DNA from: JBBIND01 sp037444075
GTDB taxonomy: Bacteria > Acidobacteriota > Terriglobia > Bryobacterales > Bryobacteraceae
Reading direction: 5' to 3'
Length of the DNA stretch: 34,643 nt
Assembly: GCA_037444075.1 (NCBI GenBank)
Contig: JBBIND010000045.1
Span: 1-34,643, forward strand
A program made the translations under genes and the position numbers. Shown piece after piece: positions 1 to 8,009 of this stretch; the first letter of the stretch is position 1, and each line of letters begins with the position of its first letter. The notes beneath the pieces are model-generated. The model did not search any database. It was not told the DNA's origin and saw only the letters and a program-made list of their open reading frames with translations.

Positions 1-148
1 CAAGGGCCATTGCAGAATCCGGACTGAATAACTAGGCTTTGCCAGGCAAATGCGTCACATGGCGCAACCTACTGAGAATGCAGGCAAAACGAGTTGCTGA
101 TATATCCAACAAATGCTGAATTTCACACTCTTCGCTGTCGCGGCTTCC

Positions 149-853
149 TCAGTCCTGCGCTCCGACGAAACCACTTGCTCTCAGAAATACTTCCCGCAGC
201 ATCGGCTCGGTGAGCCTTCCGGTGAGAGTGTTTTGTTGACTGGGGTGATAGGAACTGATTAGTATTGGGTGGCCGTCGCCAATCCGGTGTAAACGATTGT
301 GACCAAAAGGGAAATCTGCACGGCGCAGTTTCATGCCCCGCTCAATCTCCACCGACAAGTAGGCGTCAAACGCCAACCGCCCTAACGCTACCACGACGCG
401 GGTTTGAGTCAGCAAATCCAACTCGGCGGCGAGGTACTTGCGGCACTCAACTTGTTCCTCCCGGGAGGGTTTGTTCGACGGCGGAGCGCAGCGCACGGCG
501 GCGGTGATGTAGGCGTCCTTCAGCCGCATGCCGTCCTGCCGCGAGCGGCACTCAGGTTGCGAGGCAAAACCAGTATCATGCAGTACTTTGTAGAGCAGGT
601 CGCCTGAACGGTCTCCGGTGAACATCCTTCCGGTCCGGTTCGCCCCGTGCGCCGCCGGCGCCAGCCCTATGATGACTAGGCGGGCTTCAGGGTCGCCGAA
701 ACCAGGCACGGGCAATCCCCAATACTCCCATTCACGGTAGGCACGGCGCTTCAGGCGGGCCACTTCCTCGCAGTGCCGGCGCAAGCGCGGGCAGCGCCGG
801 CACGCCACTACGGCTTTCTGCAGTGCCTCAAGCGACGAAAAGAGATGCTGCAT
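149..853 (-). CDS. Type-5 uracil-DNA glycosylase (UDGb family)
   Basis: Predicted base-excision repair enzyme that removes uracil and related deaminated bases from DNA in the cytoplasm. Counting from the ATG at 853 (234 aa), residues 63-76 read GLAPAAHGANRTGR, followed by MFTGDRSGD, which is the active-site signature of UDGb rather than of family-4 enzymes. A C-terminal SYHPS motif is present. Cysteines C18, C21 (CRRCPRL), C122 and C137 fit the four ligands of the family's [4Fe-4S] cluster. An in-frame GTG at 892 would add 13 residues and has an AAGGG upstream, but it would overlap the candidate promoter of the divergent gene, so the ATG is preferred. The gene stands alone, divergent from the aminotransferase gene. 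Family assignment is firm; substrate range is inferred. Confidence 0.9.
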   Translation of the reverse strand: MQHLFSSLEALQKAVVACRRCPRLRRHCEEVARLKRRAYREWEYWGLPVPGFGDPEARLVIIGLAPAAHGANRTGRMFTGDRSGDLLYKVLHDTGFASQPECRSRQDGMRLKDAYITAAVRCAPPSNKPSREEQVECRKYLAAELDLLTQTRVVVALGRLAFDAYLSVEIERGMKLRRADFPFGHNRLHRIGDGHPILISSYHPSQQNTLTGRLTEPMLREVFLRASGFVGAQD

Positions 854-863
854 GGCTTTCGAT

Positions 864-891
864 TTGAGAGTAACATCAGAGACGGTATACA
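864..891 (+). promoter_or_regulatory. Candidate sigma-70-type promoter of the aminotransferase gene
   Basis: TTGAGA (864-869) and TATACA (886-891) are separated by 16 bases. Transcription would begin near 898, giving a leader of about 25 bases that contains the AGGAGG ribosome-binding site at 913-918. The site was found by eye in a divergent intergenic region and is untested. Confidence 0.4.
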
Positions 892-922
892 CTTGGGCCC
901 TTGTGGCACGCCAGGAGGTTTC

Positions 923-2251
923 ATGAACAAGCGATTCTCACGCCGGATGTTCGTCGCCGCCGCTTCAGCCGCGAGCGCTGCAAAGGCTGCTGCCGGACCG
1001 GCTAAGGCAGCCTTGCTGGGCGGTGAGCCGGTGAGGAAGGAGCCTTTCTCTGCCTGGCCTGTTATCGGCGAAACGGACGAACGCGCCATGCTCGAAACCC
1101 TGCGCAGCGGCCGCTGGTTTCGAGGCGGCGGCAACATGGTGAACCGCTTTGAGCAGCGCTACGCCGCGCTTACGGGCGCTGCGCACTGTCTGGCGACGGC
1201 TAACGGAACCAGCGCCCTGATGACGTCGCTCAACGCTCTGGGCGTGGGACCGGGCGACGAAGTAATTGTCCCGCCGTATACTTTCGTGGCCACCGTGAAC
1301 GTGGTCCTGTTACAGCACGCGCTGCCCGTGTTCGTGGACACCGACATTGAAACCTCGCAAATGGACGCCACGCGGTTGGAAGCCTGCATCACGGACCGTA
1401 CGGCGGCCATCATCCCGGTGCATCTGGGAGGCAACGTCGCGGACCTCGATGCCATCCTGAAAATCGCGGGCGCGCGCAAGGTGCCCGTCGTAGAGGATGC
1501 TTGTCAGGCGCACCTTGCCGAGTGGCGCGGCCGCAAGGTCGGAACCCTTGGCACCTCGGGGTGCTTCAGCTTTCAGGCGAGCAAGAACCTGAACTCCGGC
1601 GAAGGCGGTGCAGTACTCAGCAACGACGGCGCCTTCATCGAGCGCTGCTACACGTTCCATAACAACAGCCGGCCCAGGAAGAACCCCGGCATGGACTTCA
1701 GTTATCAACAAGGCGTCGGCGCAAACCTGCGCCTCACCGAGTTTCAGGCGGCGCTGCTGATGTCCCAAATGGAGCGTATTGAGGAGCAGGCCCGCCGCCG
1801 CGAGCAGAACGCCGCCCACCTCAGCAAAATGCTTGACGAGATTCCCGGCATCTCCGCGGCAAAGACTTACTCCGGCTGTACGCGCAACGCGTACCACATC
1901 TTCATGATGCGCTACCGCGCTGAAGCCTTCGGCGGCCTTCCACGGGCTACCTTTATCAAGGCGTTGCGGGCGGAAGGCGTGCCGTGTTCACCCGGCTACA
2001 GGCCGCTGAACAAAGACACTTTCCTGCGCGCCGCTCTGCAGTCGAAGAGCTACAAGCGGGTTTACCCGGAGAAGGTTCTGAAGCAATTGGATGAGCGCAA
2101 CCATTGCCCGAACAACGACAAGTTGTGCGAAGAAGCGGTTTGGTTCGGTCAGACCATGCTGCTCGGCCCACGCAGGGACATGGACCAGATTGCTGAAGCG
2201 ATCCGCAAAATCCATGCGCAGGCGGACGCTTTGAAGAAAGCCAGCGCCTAG
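923..2251 (+). CDS. DegT/DnrJ/EryC1/StrS-family PLP aminotransferase with Tat-like leader
   Basis: PLP-dependent enzyme of the sugar-aminotransferase fold, 442 aa. K221 in the sequence FQASKNLNSGEGG is the expected Schiff-base lysine, and D192 in VEDACQAH is the expected PLP ring-nitrogen partner. The family normally transaminates nucleotide-linked keto-sugars, but the substrate here cannot be told. The start is fixed by AGGAGG five bases before the ATG at 923. The N-terminus reads MNKRFSRRMFVAAASAASAA, a twin-arginine-like SRRMF motif followed by an Ala-rich stretch, which is unusual for a normally cytoplasmic family. No sugar-nucleotide genes lie nearby, so its pathway is not indicated. An oxidoreductase-linked or secreted role is possible but unproven. 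Confidence 0.88.
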   Translation: MNKRFSRRMFVAAASAASAAKAAAGPAKAALLGGEPVRKEPFSAWPVIGETDERAMLETLRSGRWFRGGGNMVNRFEQRYAALTGAAHCLATANGTSALMTSLNALGVGPGDEVIVPPYTFVATVNVVLLQHALPVFVDTDIETSQMDATRLEACITDRTAAIIPVHLGGNVADLDAILKIAGARKVPVVEDACQAHLAEWRGRKVGTLGTSGCFSFQASKNLNSGEGGAVLSNDGAFIERCYTFHNNSRPRKNPGMDFSYQQGVGANLRLTEFQAALLMSQMERIEEQARRREQNAAHLSKMLDEIPGISAAKTYSGCTRNAYHIFMMRYRAEAFGGLPRATFIKALRAEGVPCSPGYRPLNKDTFLRAALQSKSYKRVYPEKVLKQLDERNHCPNNDKLCEEAVWFGQTMLLGPRRDMDQIAEAIRKIHAQADALKKASA

Positions 2252-2294
2252 CGTCGGCTTCGGCGCGCCTTGAAGGCCGGCTCGCGAGCCTGCT

Positions 2295-2750
2295 TCAGGT
2301 CCCGTCCAGGATGGTGCGGATGCGATCTACGGCGATGGGGACGGCATCCGCCACAGCCGGGTCCATCGGTCCCCCGACGGTGAGACAATCCCGCGCCTCC
2401 ACAGCCAGTAACCTGATGGTCGAAGGCACTTCCAATCCCAGCGAACGCGCCAGCCGTAGCGTTTCGAACAAACCGACGTAATGCGGTGAAGTGCCCGGCG
2501 GGCAGGCAATCTCGTCTTCCTCAAATGTGTGCAAATGCCCCGGCAGATGGGTCCCCGTTACGATAGAATCCACAACCAGAAGATGGTCAGTTCCGACCAC
2601 GTGCTCGAGTAGATACAAACCGCTTTCAGGAGTGAAAACGACATCTTCGGCAAAGAGTCGGACCCGGTCGGCCACGATCTTGCCGAAAGCATCATCGGCC
2701 AGGAGTTCGTTGCCCAGGCAGAGAACGCGCCACCCCAAGACGTCCCTCAA
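2295..2750 (-). CDS. [NiFe]-hydrogenase maturation endopeptidase (HyaD/HycI family)
   Basis: Predicted protease that trims the C-terminal tail of the hydrogenase large subunit after nickel insertion. The 151-aa protein starts with the family signature LCLGNELLADDAFG, in which the conserved acidic residues bind nickel, and has VVDSIVTG and GLFETLRLARSLG segments typical of the family. The start appears to be TTG at 2750, overlapping the TGA of the upstream gene (TTGA), so translation is probably coupled. It is the last gene of the hydrogenase operon. Its presumed substrate is the large subunit two genes upstream, whose tail after the last metal-binding histidine is 37 residues. No hypABCDEF genes are present in the window. 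Confidence 0.9.
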   Translation of the reverse strand: MRDVLGWRVLCLGNELLADDAFGKIVADRVRLFAEDVVFTPESGLYLLEHVVGTDHLLVVDSIVTGTHLPGHLHTFEEDEIACPPGTSPHYVGLFETLRLARSLGLEVPSTIRLLAVEARDCLTVGGPMDPAVADAVPIAVDRIRTILDGT

Positions 2751-3253
2751 TCGCCGTGAGCGCCGACGGGCGCCGAGAACGTGTCCCGGAGACGAGTGCG
2801 GGCCGCTTCGAGACGCGTCTCCACTACGGCGCCCAACCTACGCATGAAGGCGTAGCCGAAACCAGGGTCAGCATCGCAGGCCTCACTCAGCTTGCTTCCA
2901 TCGAACGCCAGCAAACGGACTGAGGTAAGGGCGGTCGCCTGGAAGAAGCGCCCGCCAGCCATGAGCACCGCAGACCAGCCCAGTTCGTCCGCCGGTCCCA
3001 AGGTCTGTATACGAACAGTATGCCCGGGAACGTGCGTCTCCAACGCGACGGATCCGGCCAGTACAACATAGAACTGGTTGCAGTCACGGCCCTCCGGAAA
3101 GATCAAAGCCCCCTTTTCGAACAGCACCTCCTCTCCCAGCTCGGAGAGTTTGGCCAGATGAGCATCTTCCGCCCCCTCCACCAGCGGGTGACCGCGCATC
3201 ATTTCAATGAACTTCGCAGTATCCACCGGATCCTCTCTCAATCCAGCCGGCAT
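2747..3253 (-). CDS. Stand-alone cyclic-nucleotide-binding-domain protein
   Basis: 168-aa protein consisting essentially of one CRP/cNMP-binding beta-barrel: LFEKGALIFPEGRDCNQFYVV resembles the start of the fold, followed by LAGSVALE and a GWSAVLMAGGRFFQATALT segment near the phosphate-binding cassette. The usual C-terminal helix-turn-helix of CRP/FNR is absent; the protein ends in an Arg-rich helix (about 140-168). The classical PBC signature (GE-L-RxA) is not well preserved, so real nucleotide binding is uncertain. It starts 4 bp after the large-subunit stop and overlaps the protease start by 4 bp. It may be a ligand-sensing partner of the hydrogenase rather than a transcription factor; this is inferred from gene order. 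Confidence 0.8.
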   Translation of the reverse strand: MPAGLREDPVDTAKFIEMMRGHPLVEGAEDAHLAKLSELGEEVLFEKGALIFPEGRDCNQFYVVLAGSVALETHVPGHTVRIQTLGPADELGWSAVLMAGGRFFQATALTSVRLLAFDGSKLSEACDADPGFGYAFMRRLGAVVETRLEAARTRLRDTFSAPVGAHGD

Positions 3254-3257
3254 TCTA

Positions 3258-4763
3258 TCAACGGGGCATGTCTGTTCGCACGGTCCCGTTCGAATCCCGC
3301 CTGACAGCAGCCACCAGATTGCGGTTCCTATCCCAGAGTCTGATCACCAGCGGCATACTGCCCGGCAAGGAGTGCGTTGCGCATCCGTGGCAAGGGTCAT
3401 AGGCGCGGAAGGCCATTTCCACCATGTTCAGAATGCCCTCGGAAACCTGGCCGTTCTTGACTAAACCGCGCGCGGCCTTGTCCACACTCATGGCCATGCG
3501 CGCGGCGTTGTTCTGCGTGGCGACGATGAGGTTTGCCTTCCGAATCACCCCGCGCTCATCCGTCTGGTAGTGATGGAAGAGGGTGCCTCGCGGCGCCTCC
3601 ACCACGCCAAAGCCTTCCTTGGGTATCTCAGTGGGAAGGCGCCGGATGTTATCGGATGTGATCTCATCGTCCATCGCCAATTCGCGCATTCTCTCCGCTG
3701 CATAGAGCAACTCGATCACCCGGGCCCAGTGATTCGCAAGCGTTTGATGCACGGGCTTCCCGCCGAGCGCGTCGAAATACTGATGCCAGGCTTCCTTGGC
3801 CAGCGGCGTGGCAAAGCCGTCAGCGGCGTTCAACCTCGCCAGAGGCGCCACGCAATAGACGCCGCTCTCGCCGCCTTCCTCAAAACCCTTCCAGCCAACC
3901 GGCTTCAGGTAGCAGAACTTGATGTAGCTCCACGGCTCAACATGTTCGGCAACATAGTCCAGGTACTGGTCCGCCGTAAAACGGGCGACCTCGCGCCCCT
4001 CGGGCGAAACCACCCGGATGGCGCCATCGTAGAAGTTGAGGCGGTTCTCCTGGTCGACCATGCCCATGTAGTAAGTCCGGTGGGCGTAGGCGTCCGACAG
4101 GATCAGCTTGACGTAGTCGTTATTGTGCAGCACCACCTCTTCAAAAGTTGCCAAGGTGAACTTGGCAAAATCCACGGCTTCGCCGGCAGCCTTCTTGAAC
4201 TGCTCTTGTTCCTCGCGCGTGATACGGCGGGCCACGCCGCCGGGCAGGCCGAACACAGGATGAATCACCTTGCCGGCCACCGCGATGATCAACTCGCGCA
4301 GCATTTTGCGCGTTGCAATGACACGCTTGCCGACTTCGACACCCACCTTGGAAATGACGCCCAGTACATTGCGCTCCGCGGCTGGCGCCTGTGGGCCCAC
4401 CACAAAATCCGGCCCGCCGAGGAAGTAGAAATGGAGCGCATGGTCTTCCGTCATGAAGGTGCTGTAAATGAGTTCGCGGATCTTCTTGGCCGCCGGCGGC
4501 GGGTCCACTTTGTACAGGCTGTCGAGCGCCTTGGTGGAAGCCATGTGGTGGGCCATGGGGCAGACGCCGCAGATCCGGGAAGTAATCTGCGGCATGTCCT
4601 CCGCCGGGCGCCCCTCGGCGAATTTCTCAAATCCGCGGAGTTCCGGAACTTGCAGCAGCGCCCGTTCGACGTTTCCCGACTCGTCCAGAAGGACCTCGAT
4701 CTTGCCGTGCCCTTCCAGCCGCGTGATCGGGTCAATGGTGAATCTGCGTCCTGTTGTAGCCAT
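3258..4763 (-). CDS. [NiFe]-hydrogenase large (catalytic) subunit, group 3 / MvhA-like
   Basis: Holds the Ni-Fe(CN)2CO active site that splits or forms H2. The 501-aa protein has the N-terminal metal motif RICGVCPMAHH (C65, C68, H72) and the C-terminal motif DPCHGCATH (456-464; C458, C461). All four nickel/iron cysteine ligands are therefore present. The 37 residues after H464 should be removed by the maturation protease encoded downstream. The ATG at 4763 is chosen because MATTGRRFTIDPITRLEGHG is the family N-terminus, GGAG lies upstream, and the gene then begins 10 bp after the small-subunit stop. An open extension to 4916 would run into that gene. The cytoplasmic group-3 type (closest to 3c/bifurcating HydL) is inferred from motif wording and the MvhD/Hdr neighbours. 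Confidence 0.95.
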   Translation of the reverse strand: MATTGRRFTIDPITRLEGHGKIEVLLDESGNVERALLQVPELRGFEKFAEGRPAEDMPQITSRICGVCPMAHHMASTKALDSLYKVDPPPAAKKIRELIYSTFMTEDHALHFYFLGGPDFVVGPQAPAAERNVLGVISKVGVEVGKRVIATRKMLRELIIAVAGKVIHPVFGLPGGVARRITREEQEQFKKAAGEAVDFAKFTLATFEEVVLHNNDYVKLILSDAYAHRTYYMGMVDQENRLNFYDGAIRVVSPEGREVARFTADQYLDYVAEHVEPWSYIKFCYLKPVGWKGFEEGGESGVYCVAPLARLNAADGFATPLAKEAWHQYFDALGGKPVHQTLANHWARVIELLYAAERMRELAMDDEITSDNIRRLPTEIPKEGFGVVEAPRGTLFHHYQTDERGVIRKANLIVATQNNAARMAMSVDKAARGLVKNGQVSEGILNMVEMAFRAYDPCHGCATHSLPGSMPLVIRLWDRNRNLVAAVRRDSNGTVRTDMPR

Positions 4764-4773
4764 TTGGATGCTC

Positions 4774-5754
4774 CTATCTGGGAATCGCCTCCGGCCGCCG
4801 GCCCCCAAGCAGGGAGACTGGCAGGCTATAGCGGTAGAAAGTCCCCGCCGGGTCCGGAATCGAATCCAAAATGCGTGACACTTCCGCTTCATCGGTTGAG
4901 TCGATGATCGAGGCAATGGCGCTCAGAATCTTGCTGCCCTGATCCGTGACGCGGCTGGTGGGGCCGAAGCAACCGGTGCAGGGCATGTTGCCTTGCACGC
5001 ACCGCGCTTCGCACCCCGCTCGTGTGGCGGGTCCCATGCACAACAGACCCTGGGCCAGCAGACAGTCTTCCTGGTTGGCCAGCACCTGGTGCGGCCGGTG
5101 AAACTCCTTGATCATCATTCTGTCCGGCTTGGTCTCGCGGCGATCACATTCGTCGCAAAGCGCCGTGTCCGGAGCCAGCACACTGCCCTTGGGCGGGAGG
5201 TTGCCGCTCAACAGTGTTTCCACCGCCTGTGCCAGGAGTTTGGGCGTCGGCGCGCAGCCGGGCAGGAAGTAGTCTACGTCAATCACCTGGTTCAGGCTGC
5301 GCACAGTCTCGTGAAAGACGGGCAAAGTGACGGCGTGTCCGTTGACCTGTGTCTCCAAGGCCGGCTCCGTACCCTGCTGGTTCCGGGTGCTCGGGCTTTC
5401 CTGGTACACGCGGTGGAAGATCGTGTCGCGGGACCAGAAATTGGCCAGACCCGGAATGCCGCCCAACTGCGCGCAACTGCCAAACGCTACTACGACCACC
5501 GACTTGCGGCGCAGCAGATGCGCCATCTCTTCCTGTTCGCTCATGCGGATGGCGCCGTTGATGAAAGTGGCCAGGATGCTCCCGTCGGGCATGGCCTCCA
5601 CGTCATGGCGCTTGAAATCCAGCGCCACCGGCCAGAACACGATGTCGACCGCCGCCACGACGTCAAGGACCTTCTCCGCCAGGTCGACGACGGCCTCCTC
5701 ACACCCGCCACACGAAGCGCACCAGTAGAACGCTACTTTTGGTTTTGCACTCAT
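4774..5754 (-). CDS. [NiFe]-hydrogenase small (Fe-S) subunit, MvhG-like
   Basis: Electron-transfer subunit carrying iron-sulfur clusters between the Ni-Fe site and the redox partners; 326 aa, no signal peptide, so cytoplasmic. C15 and C18 in WCASCGGCEE, C94 in FGSCAQLGG and C167 in LPGCAPTP fit the proximal [4Fe-4S] cluster. A second cysteine-rich half (C200, C203, C231, C239, C248, C252, C259, C262) can supply medial and distal clusters, as in group-3 enzymes. Its start codon overlaps the mvhD-like stop (ATGA), so the two are translationally coupled. Electrons would pass to MvhD and the HydA/HdrA chimera encoded just upstream. Confidence 0.94.
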   Translation of the reverse strand: MSAKPKVAFYWCASCGGCEEAVVDLAEKVLDVVAAVDIVFWPVALDFKRHDVEAMPDGSILATFINGAIRMSEQEEMAHLLRRKSVVVVAFGSCAQLGGIPGLANFWSRDTIFHRVYQESPSTRNQQGTEPALETQVNGHAVTLPVFHETVRSLNQVIDVDYFLPGCAPTPKLLAQAVETLLSGNLPPKGSVLAPDTALCDECDRRETKPDRMMIKEFHRPHQVLANQEDCLLAQGLLCMGPATRAGCEARCVQGNMPCTGCFGPTSRVTDQGSKILSAIASIIDSTDEAEVSRILDSIPDPAGTFYRYSLPVSLLGGRRPEAIPR

Positions 5755-6218
5755 TGCGCAGCCACCTCCTGAACAGCGGCAGCCGCGGCTTCAGGTTGCG
5801 CCGCCAGCTGCAACGGTCCGAGCGCCCTCAGTTGCTCGGTAAACTCGTTCGTCACCTGGGCGAATCTCTCCCCCTCGCTGGCCGAGATCCACTCCAGCCT
5901 CAGACGGCGTTCATCCACGCCGAATTCGCGCAACAGGCGTTTCAGGAACATCGCCCGGCGGAGGGCCTTGAAGTTGCCTTGTTTGTAATGACAGTCGCCA
6001 GGATGGCAACCGGCCACAAGAACGCCGTCGGCGCCCAGGCGAAAGGCCCGCAGCACAAAGGCCGGGTCCACGCGGCCGGAGCACATCACGCGGATGATGC
6101 GCAGGTTCGGAGCGGATTTCATCCGGCTGACCCCCGCCAGGTCTGCTCCCGTATAGGAGCACCAATTGCAAAGGAAGCCGATGATGCGCGGCTGGTAACG
6201 CTTCCCGTTCGTTTCCAC
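5751..6218 (-). CDS. mvhD: MvhD-like [2Fe-2S] electron-transfer protein (hydrogenase delta subunit)
   Basis: In methanogens MvhD joins the [NiFe] hydrogenase to HdrA. This 155-aa protein has the five conserved cysteines: C17 and C20 in FLCNWCSYTGADLAG, C46 in MCSGRVDP, and C71 and C76 in GCHPGDCHY. The last 20 residues are an Ala/Gln-rich tail. The start is GTG at 6218 with AAGGAG eight bases upstream; there is no better ATG. It lies between the HdrA-C fusion gene (17 bp gap) and the small-subunit gene (4 bp overlap), exactly where a bridge between these modules would be expected. Presence of MvhD argues that the hydrogenase feeds an HdrA-type flavoprotein and not only NuoEF. Confidence 0.93.
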   Translation of the reverse strand: METNGKRYQPRIIGFLCNWCSYTGADLAGVSRMKSAPNLRIIRVMCSGRVDPAFVLRAFRLGADGVLVAGCHPGDCHYKQGNFKALRRAMFLKRLLREFGVDERRLRLEWISASEGERFAQVTNEFTEQLRALGPLQLAAQPEAAAAAVQEVAAQ

Positions 6219-6235
6219 CGTTCACTCTCCTTTCG

Positions 6236-7999
6236 CTAGACCGCCAGAATGCCTTCGAGTTCGGCGTTGATTTGACGATCACTGAAGCCATGACCCGCTA
6301 TGGCGCCCGAGGGACAGGCCGCCACGCAGGTGCCGCAACCCTTGCAGAGTGCCGCATTCACGTGCGAAACCTGCTTCTCCGCCAGGAACTCAATGGCGTA
6401 GTAGGGGCACAGTGGATTGCACGTGCGGCAACCGCTGCAATCCTCTTCGCTGATTTCGGCGCGGATGGGTTCGATCTCCACAGCGCCCTTTGAAATGGTG
6501 GCCAGAATACGCGCTGCGGCAGCGCTGGACTGCGCCACCGAGTCGGGGATGTCTTTCGGCCCCTGGCAACATCCCGCCACGAAGAGGCCGTCCGTGGTGG
6601 TGGCCACCGGATCGAGTTTGGGGTGCCGTTCCAGGAAGAACCCGTCCGGGCTGCGGCTCAGACCGAACAGCCGGGCGACTTTCCTGGCTTGGTCGTCCGG
6701 TTGCAGCGCGTTACAGAGGATCACCATGTCGACCGGGATTTCGCGGAACCGCCCGATCAGCGTGTCCTCGCAGCGGATCAGCATGGTGCCGTTCTCGCGT
6801 CCCGTCCAGGCGGCTTGCACCACCTCTGCTACTTTGCCGCGCACCACGTGCACACCCTCATCCATGACGCGCGAGTAGAATTCCTCGTACCCTTTCCCGA
6901 ACGCGCGCATGTCGATGTAGAAGTTGTAGACTTCCGCGTGGCTGCGTTCCTTGACCAGGTGAGCGAACTTGAGCGCGTACATGCAGCACACGCGGGAGCA
7001 GTAGCGGTGGTGGTTTTCATCCCGCGAGCCGACGCAGTGGATAATCCCAATCGCCCGCGGAGTCCGGCCATCTTTCGTCAGCACGCGGCCGCCGGTAGGT
7101 CCGGTGGCGTTCAGCATGCGCTCAATCTCCAGCGCGGCGTACACGTTGTCGAGCCGGCCATAACCGTAGCTCGCCATGGCGGAGGCGTCGAAGAGTCCGA
7201 ACCCCGTTGTCACCAACACCTGGCCGACCTCAACCTCTATCTCCTCGTCCTCCATCTCGTGGCGTATGGCGCCCGGCTCGCAGACGTCGATGCACGCCTG
7301 GCAGCCGCCGGTCTTGAAATGTATGCAGGTATCAGCATCAATCCGCGGCACCTTGGGCACCGCCTGTGGTGTGGGCATGTAGATGGCTGTGTTCGGCCCG
7401 AGCAGAAACTCCGCCGGCTTGCCACGGTAGTCTTCGGGGACCAGCTTGATGTGTCCGGTAGGACAGATCGAAGTGCAAGTACCGCAGGCTATGCAGGCCT
7501 CAGAGGGCTGGTCGAACGGCGTCACCACGCGCCTGCGCATCCCTCGGTCCTCGTACCCGATGGCGCAGGCGCCCACCACTTCTTCGCAAACCCGCACGCA
7601 GCGCAGACATAGAATGCAGGCCTCGGGGTTTTCATCCTTTTTGGGACTGCCGAACCTCGGCGTAGTGAGCCCGGCCTCGGCGGCGAGTTCCTTGAGGATG
7701 GAGACGTTGGGCCAGCGAGCCCGCATGAGTTCAAGCACCACGCGCCGGGCGGCCAGCACGTGCGGCGAATCCGTGAGAATATCCATGCCCTCGGCGCATG
7801 GCGTGTTGCACGCCGTGACCAACTCAAAGCCTGCTGTTCCACGCGACTCCACCACGCACACGCGGCACGCTCCGAAGGGCTTGAGCAGCGGGTGGTAGCA
7901 CAGGGCGGGAATGCGGGCGCCCAGAGGCCGGGCGGCCGCCAGAATGGACGTGCCGTCCTGGACTTGGGTCGGTTTTCCGTCGATCTTCAGGCTGATCAT
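6236..7999 (-). CDS. Chimera: HydA/NuoG-like [2Fe-2S]+2x[4Fe-4S] arm fused to the C-terminal half of HdrA
   Basis: 587 aa from the ATG at 7999, placed eight bases after a GAGG; ATG 8005 or TTG 8020 are alternatives. Residues 1-80 form a NuoG/HydA-type [2Fe-2S] domain (C34, C45, C48, C64). C128/131/134/138 and C169/172/175/179 form two [4Fe-4S] sites. From about residue 205 (AIYMPTPQAVP) the sequence becomes HdrA: ferredoxin motif C225-x7-C-x2-C-x3-C240, the IIHCVGSRDE and YCSRVCCMYALK segments, AFGKGYEEFY, the FAD-contacting GLFVAGCCQGPKDIPDS segment (471-487), and a terminal 2x[4Fe-4S] ferredoxin (C521-C562). The N-terminal FAD-binding GxGxxG half of HdrA is missing here but is encoded at 14549-15391. 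It probably wires NuoF, MvhD and HdrBC together in one complex. Confidence 0.9.
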   Translation of the reverse strand: MISLKIDGKPTQVQDGTSILAAARPLGARIPALCYHPLLKPFGACRVCVVESRGTAGFELVTACNTPCAEGMDILTDSPHVLAARRVVLELMRARWPNVSILKELAAEAGLTTPRFGSPKKDENPEACILCLRCVRVCEEVVGACAIGYEDRGMRRRVVTPFDQPSEACIACGTCTSICPTGHIKLVPEDYRGKPAEFLLGPNTAIYMPTPQAVPKVPRIDADTCIHFKTGGCQACIDVCEPGAIRHEMEDEEIEVEVGQVLVTTGFGLFDASAMASYGYGRLDNVYAALEIERMLNATGPTGGRVLTKDGRTPRAIGIIHCVGSRDENHHRYCSRVCCMYALKFAHLVKERSHAEVYNFYIDMRAFGKGYEEFYSRVMDEGVHVVRGKVAEVVQAAWTGRENGTMLIRCEDTLIGRFREIPVDMVILCNALQPDDQARKVARLFGLSRSPDGFFLERHPKLDPVATTTDGLFVAGCCQGPKDIPDSVAQSSAAAARILATISKGAVEIEPIRAEISEEDCSGCRTCNPLCPYYAIEFLAEKQVSHVNAALCKGCGTCVAACPSGAIAGHGFSDRQINAELEGILAV

Positions 8000-8009
8000 C
8001 TCCATGTCC

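Noticed and set aside
2279..2290. Perfect 12-bp palindrome GGCTCGCGAGCC between convergent genes
   Set aside because: Too short for a stable stem-loop and no T run follows; likely a chance GC palindrome.
3570..4907. 445-codon open frame on the plus strand opposite the hydrogenase large subunit
   Set aside because: Antisense shadow produced by GC-rich codon use; no family motif, whereas the minus strand has all [NiFe] motifs.
4764..4916. 51-residue N-terminal extension of the hydrogenase large subunit
   Set aside because: It would overlap the small-subunit gene out of frame, and the family N-terminus with its RBS begins at 4763.
6623..7612. 329-codon plus-strand frame opposite the HydA/HdrA chimera
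   Set aside because: Shadow frame; no recognisable domain, and the minus strand is fully explained.
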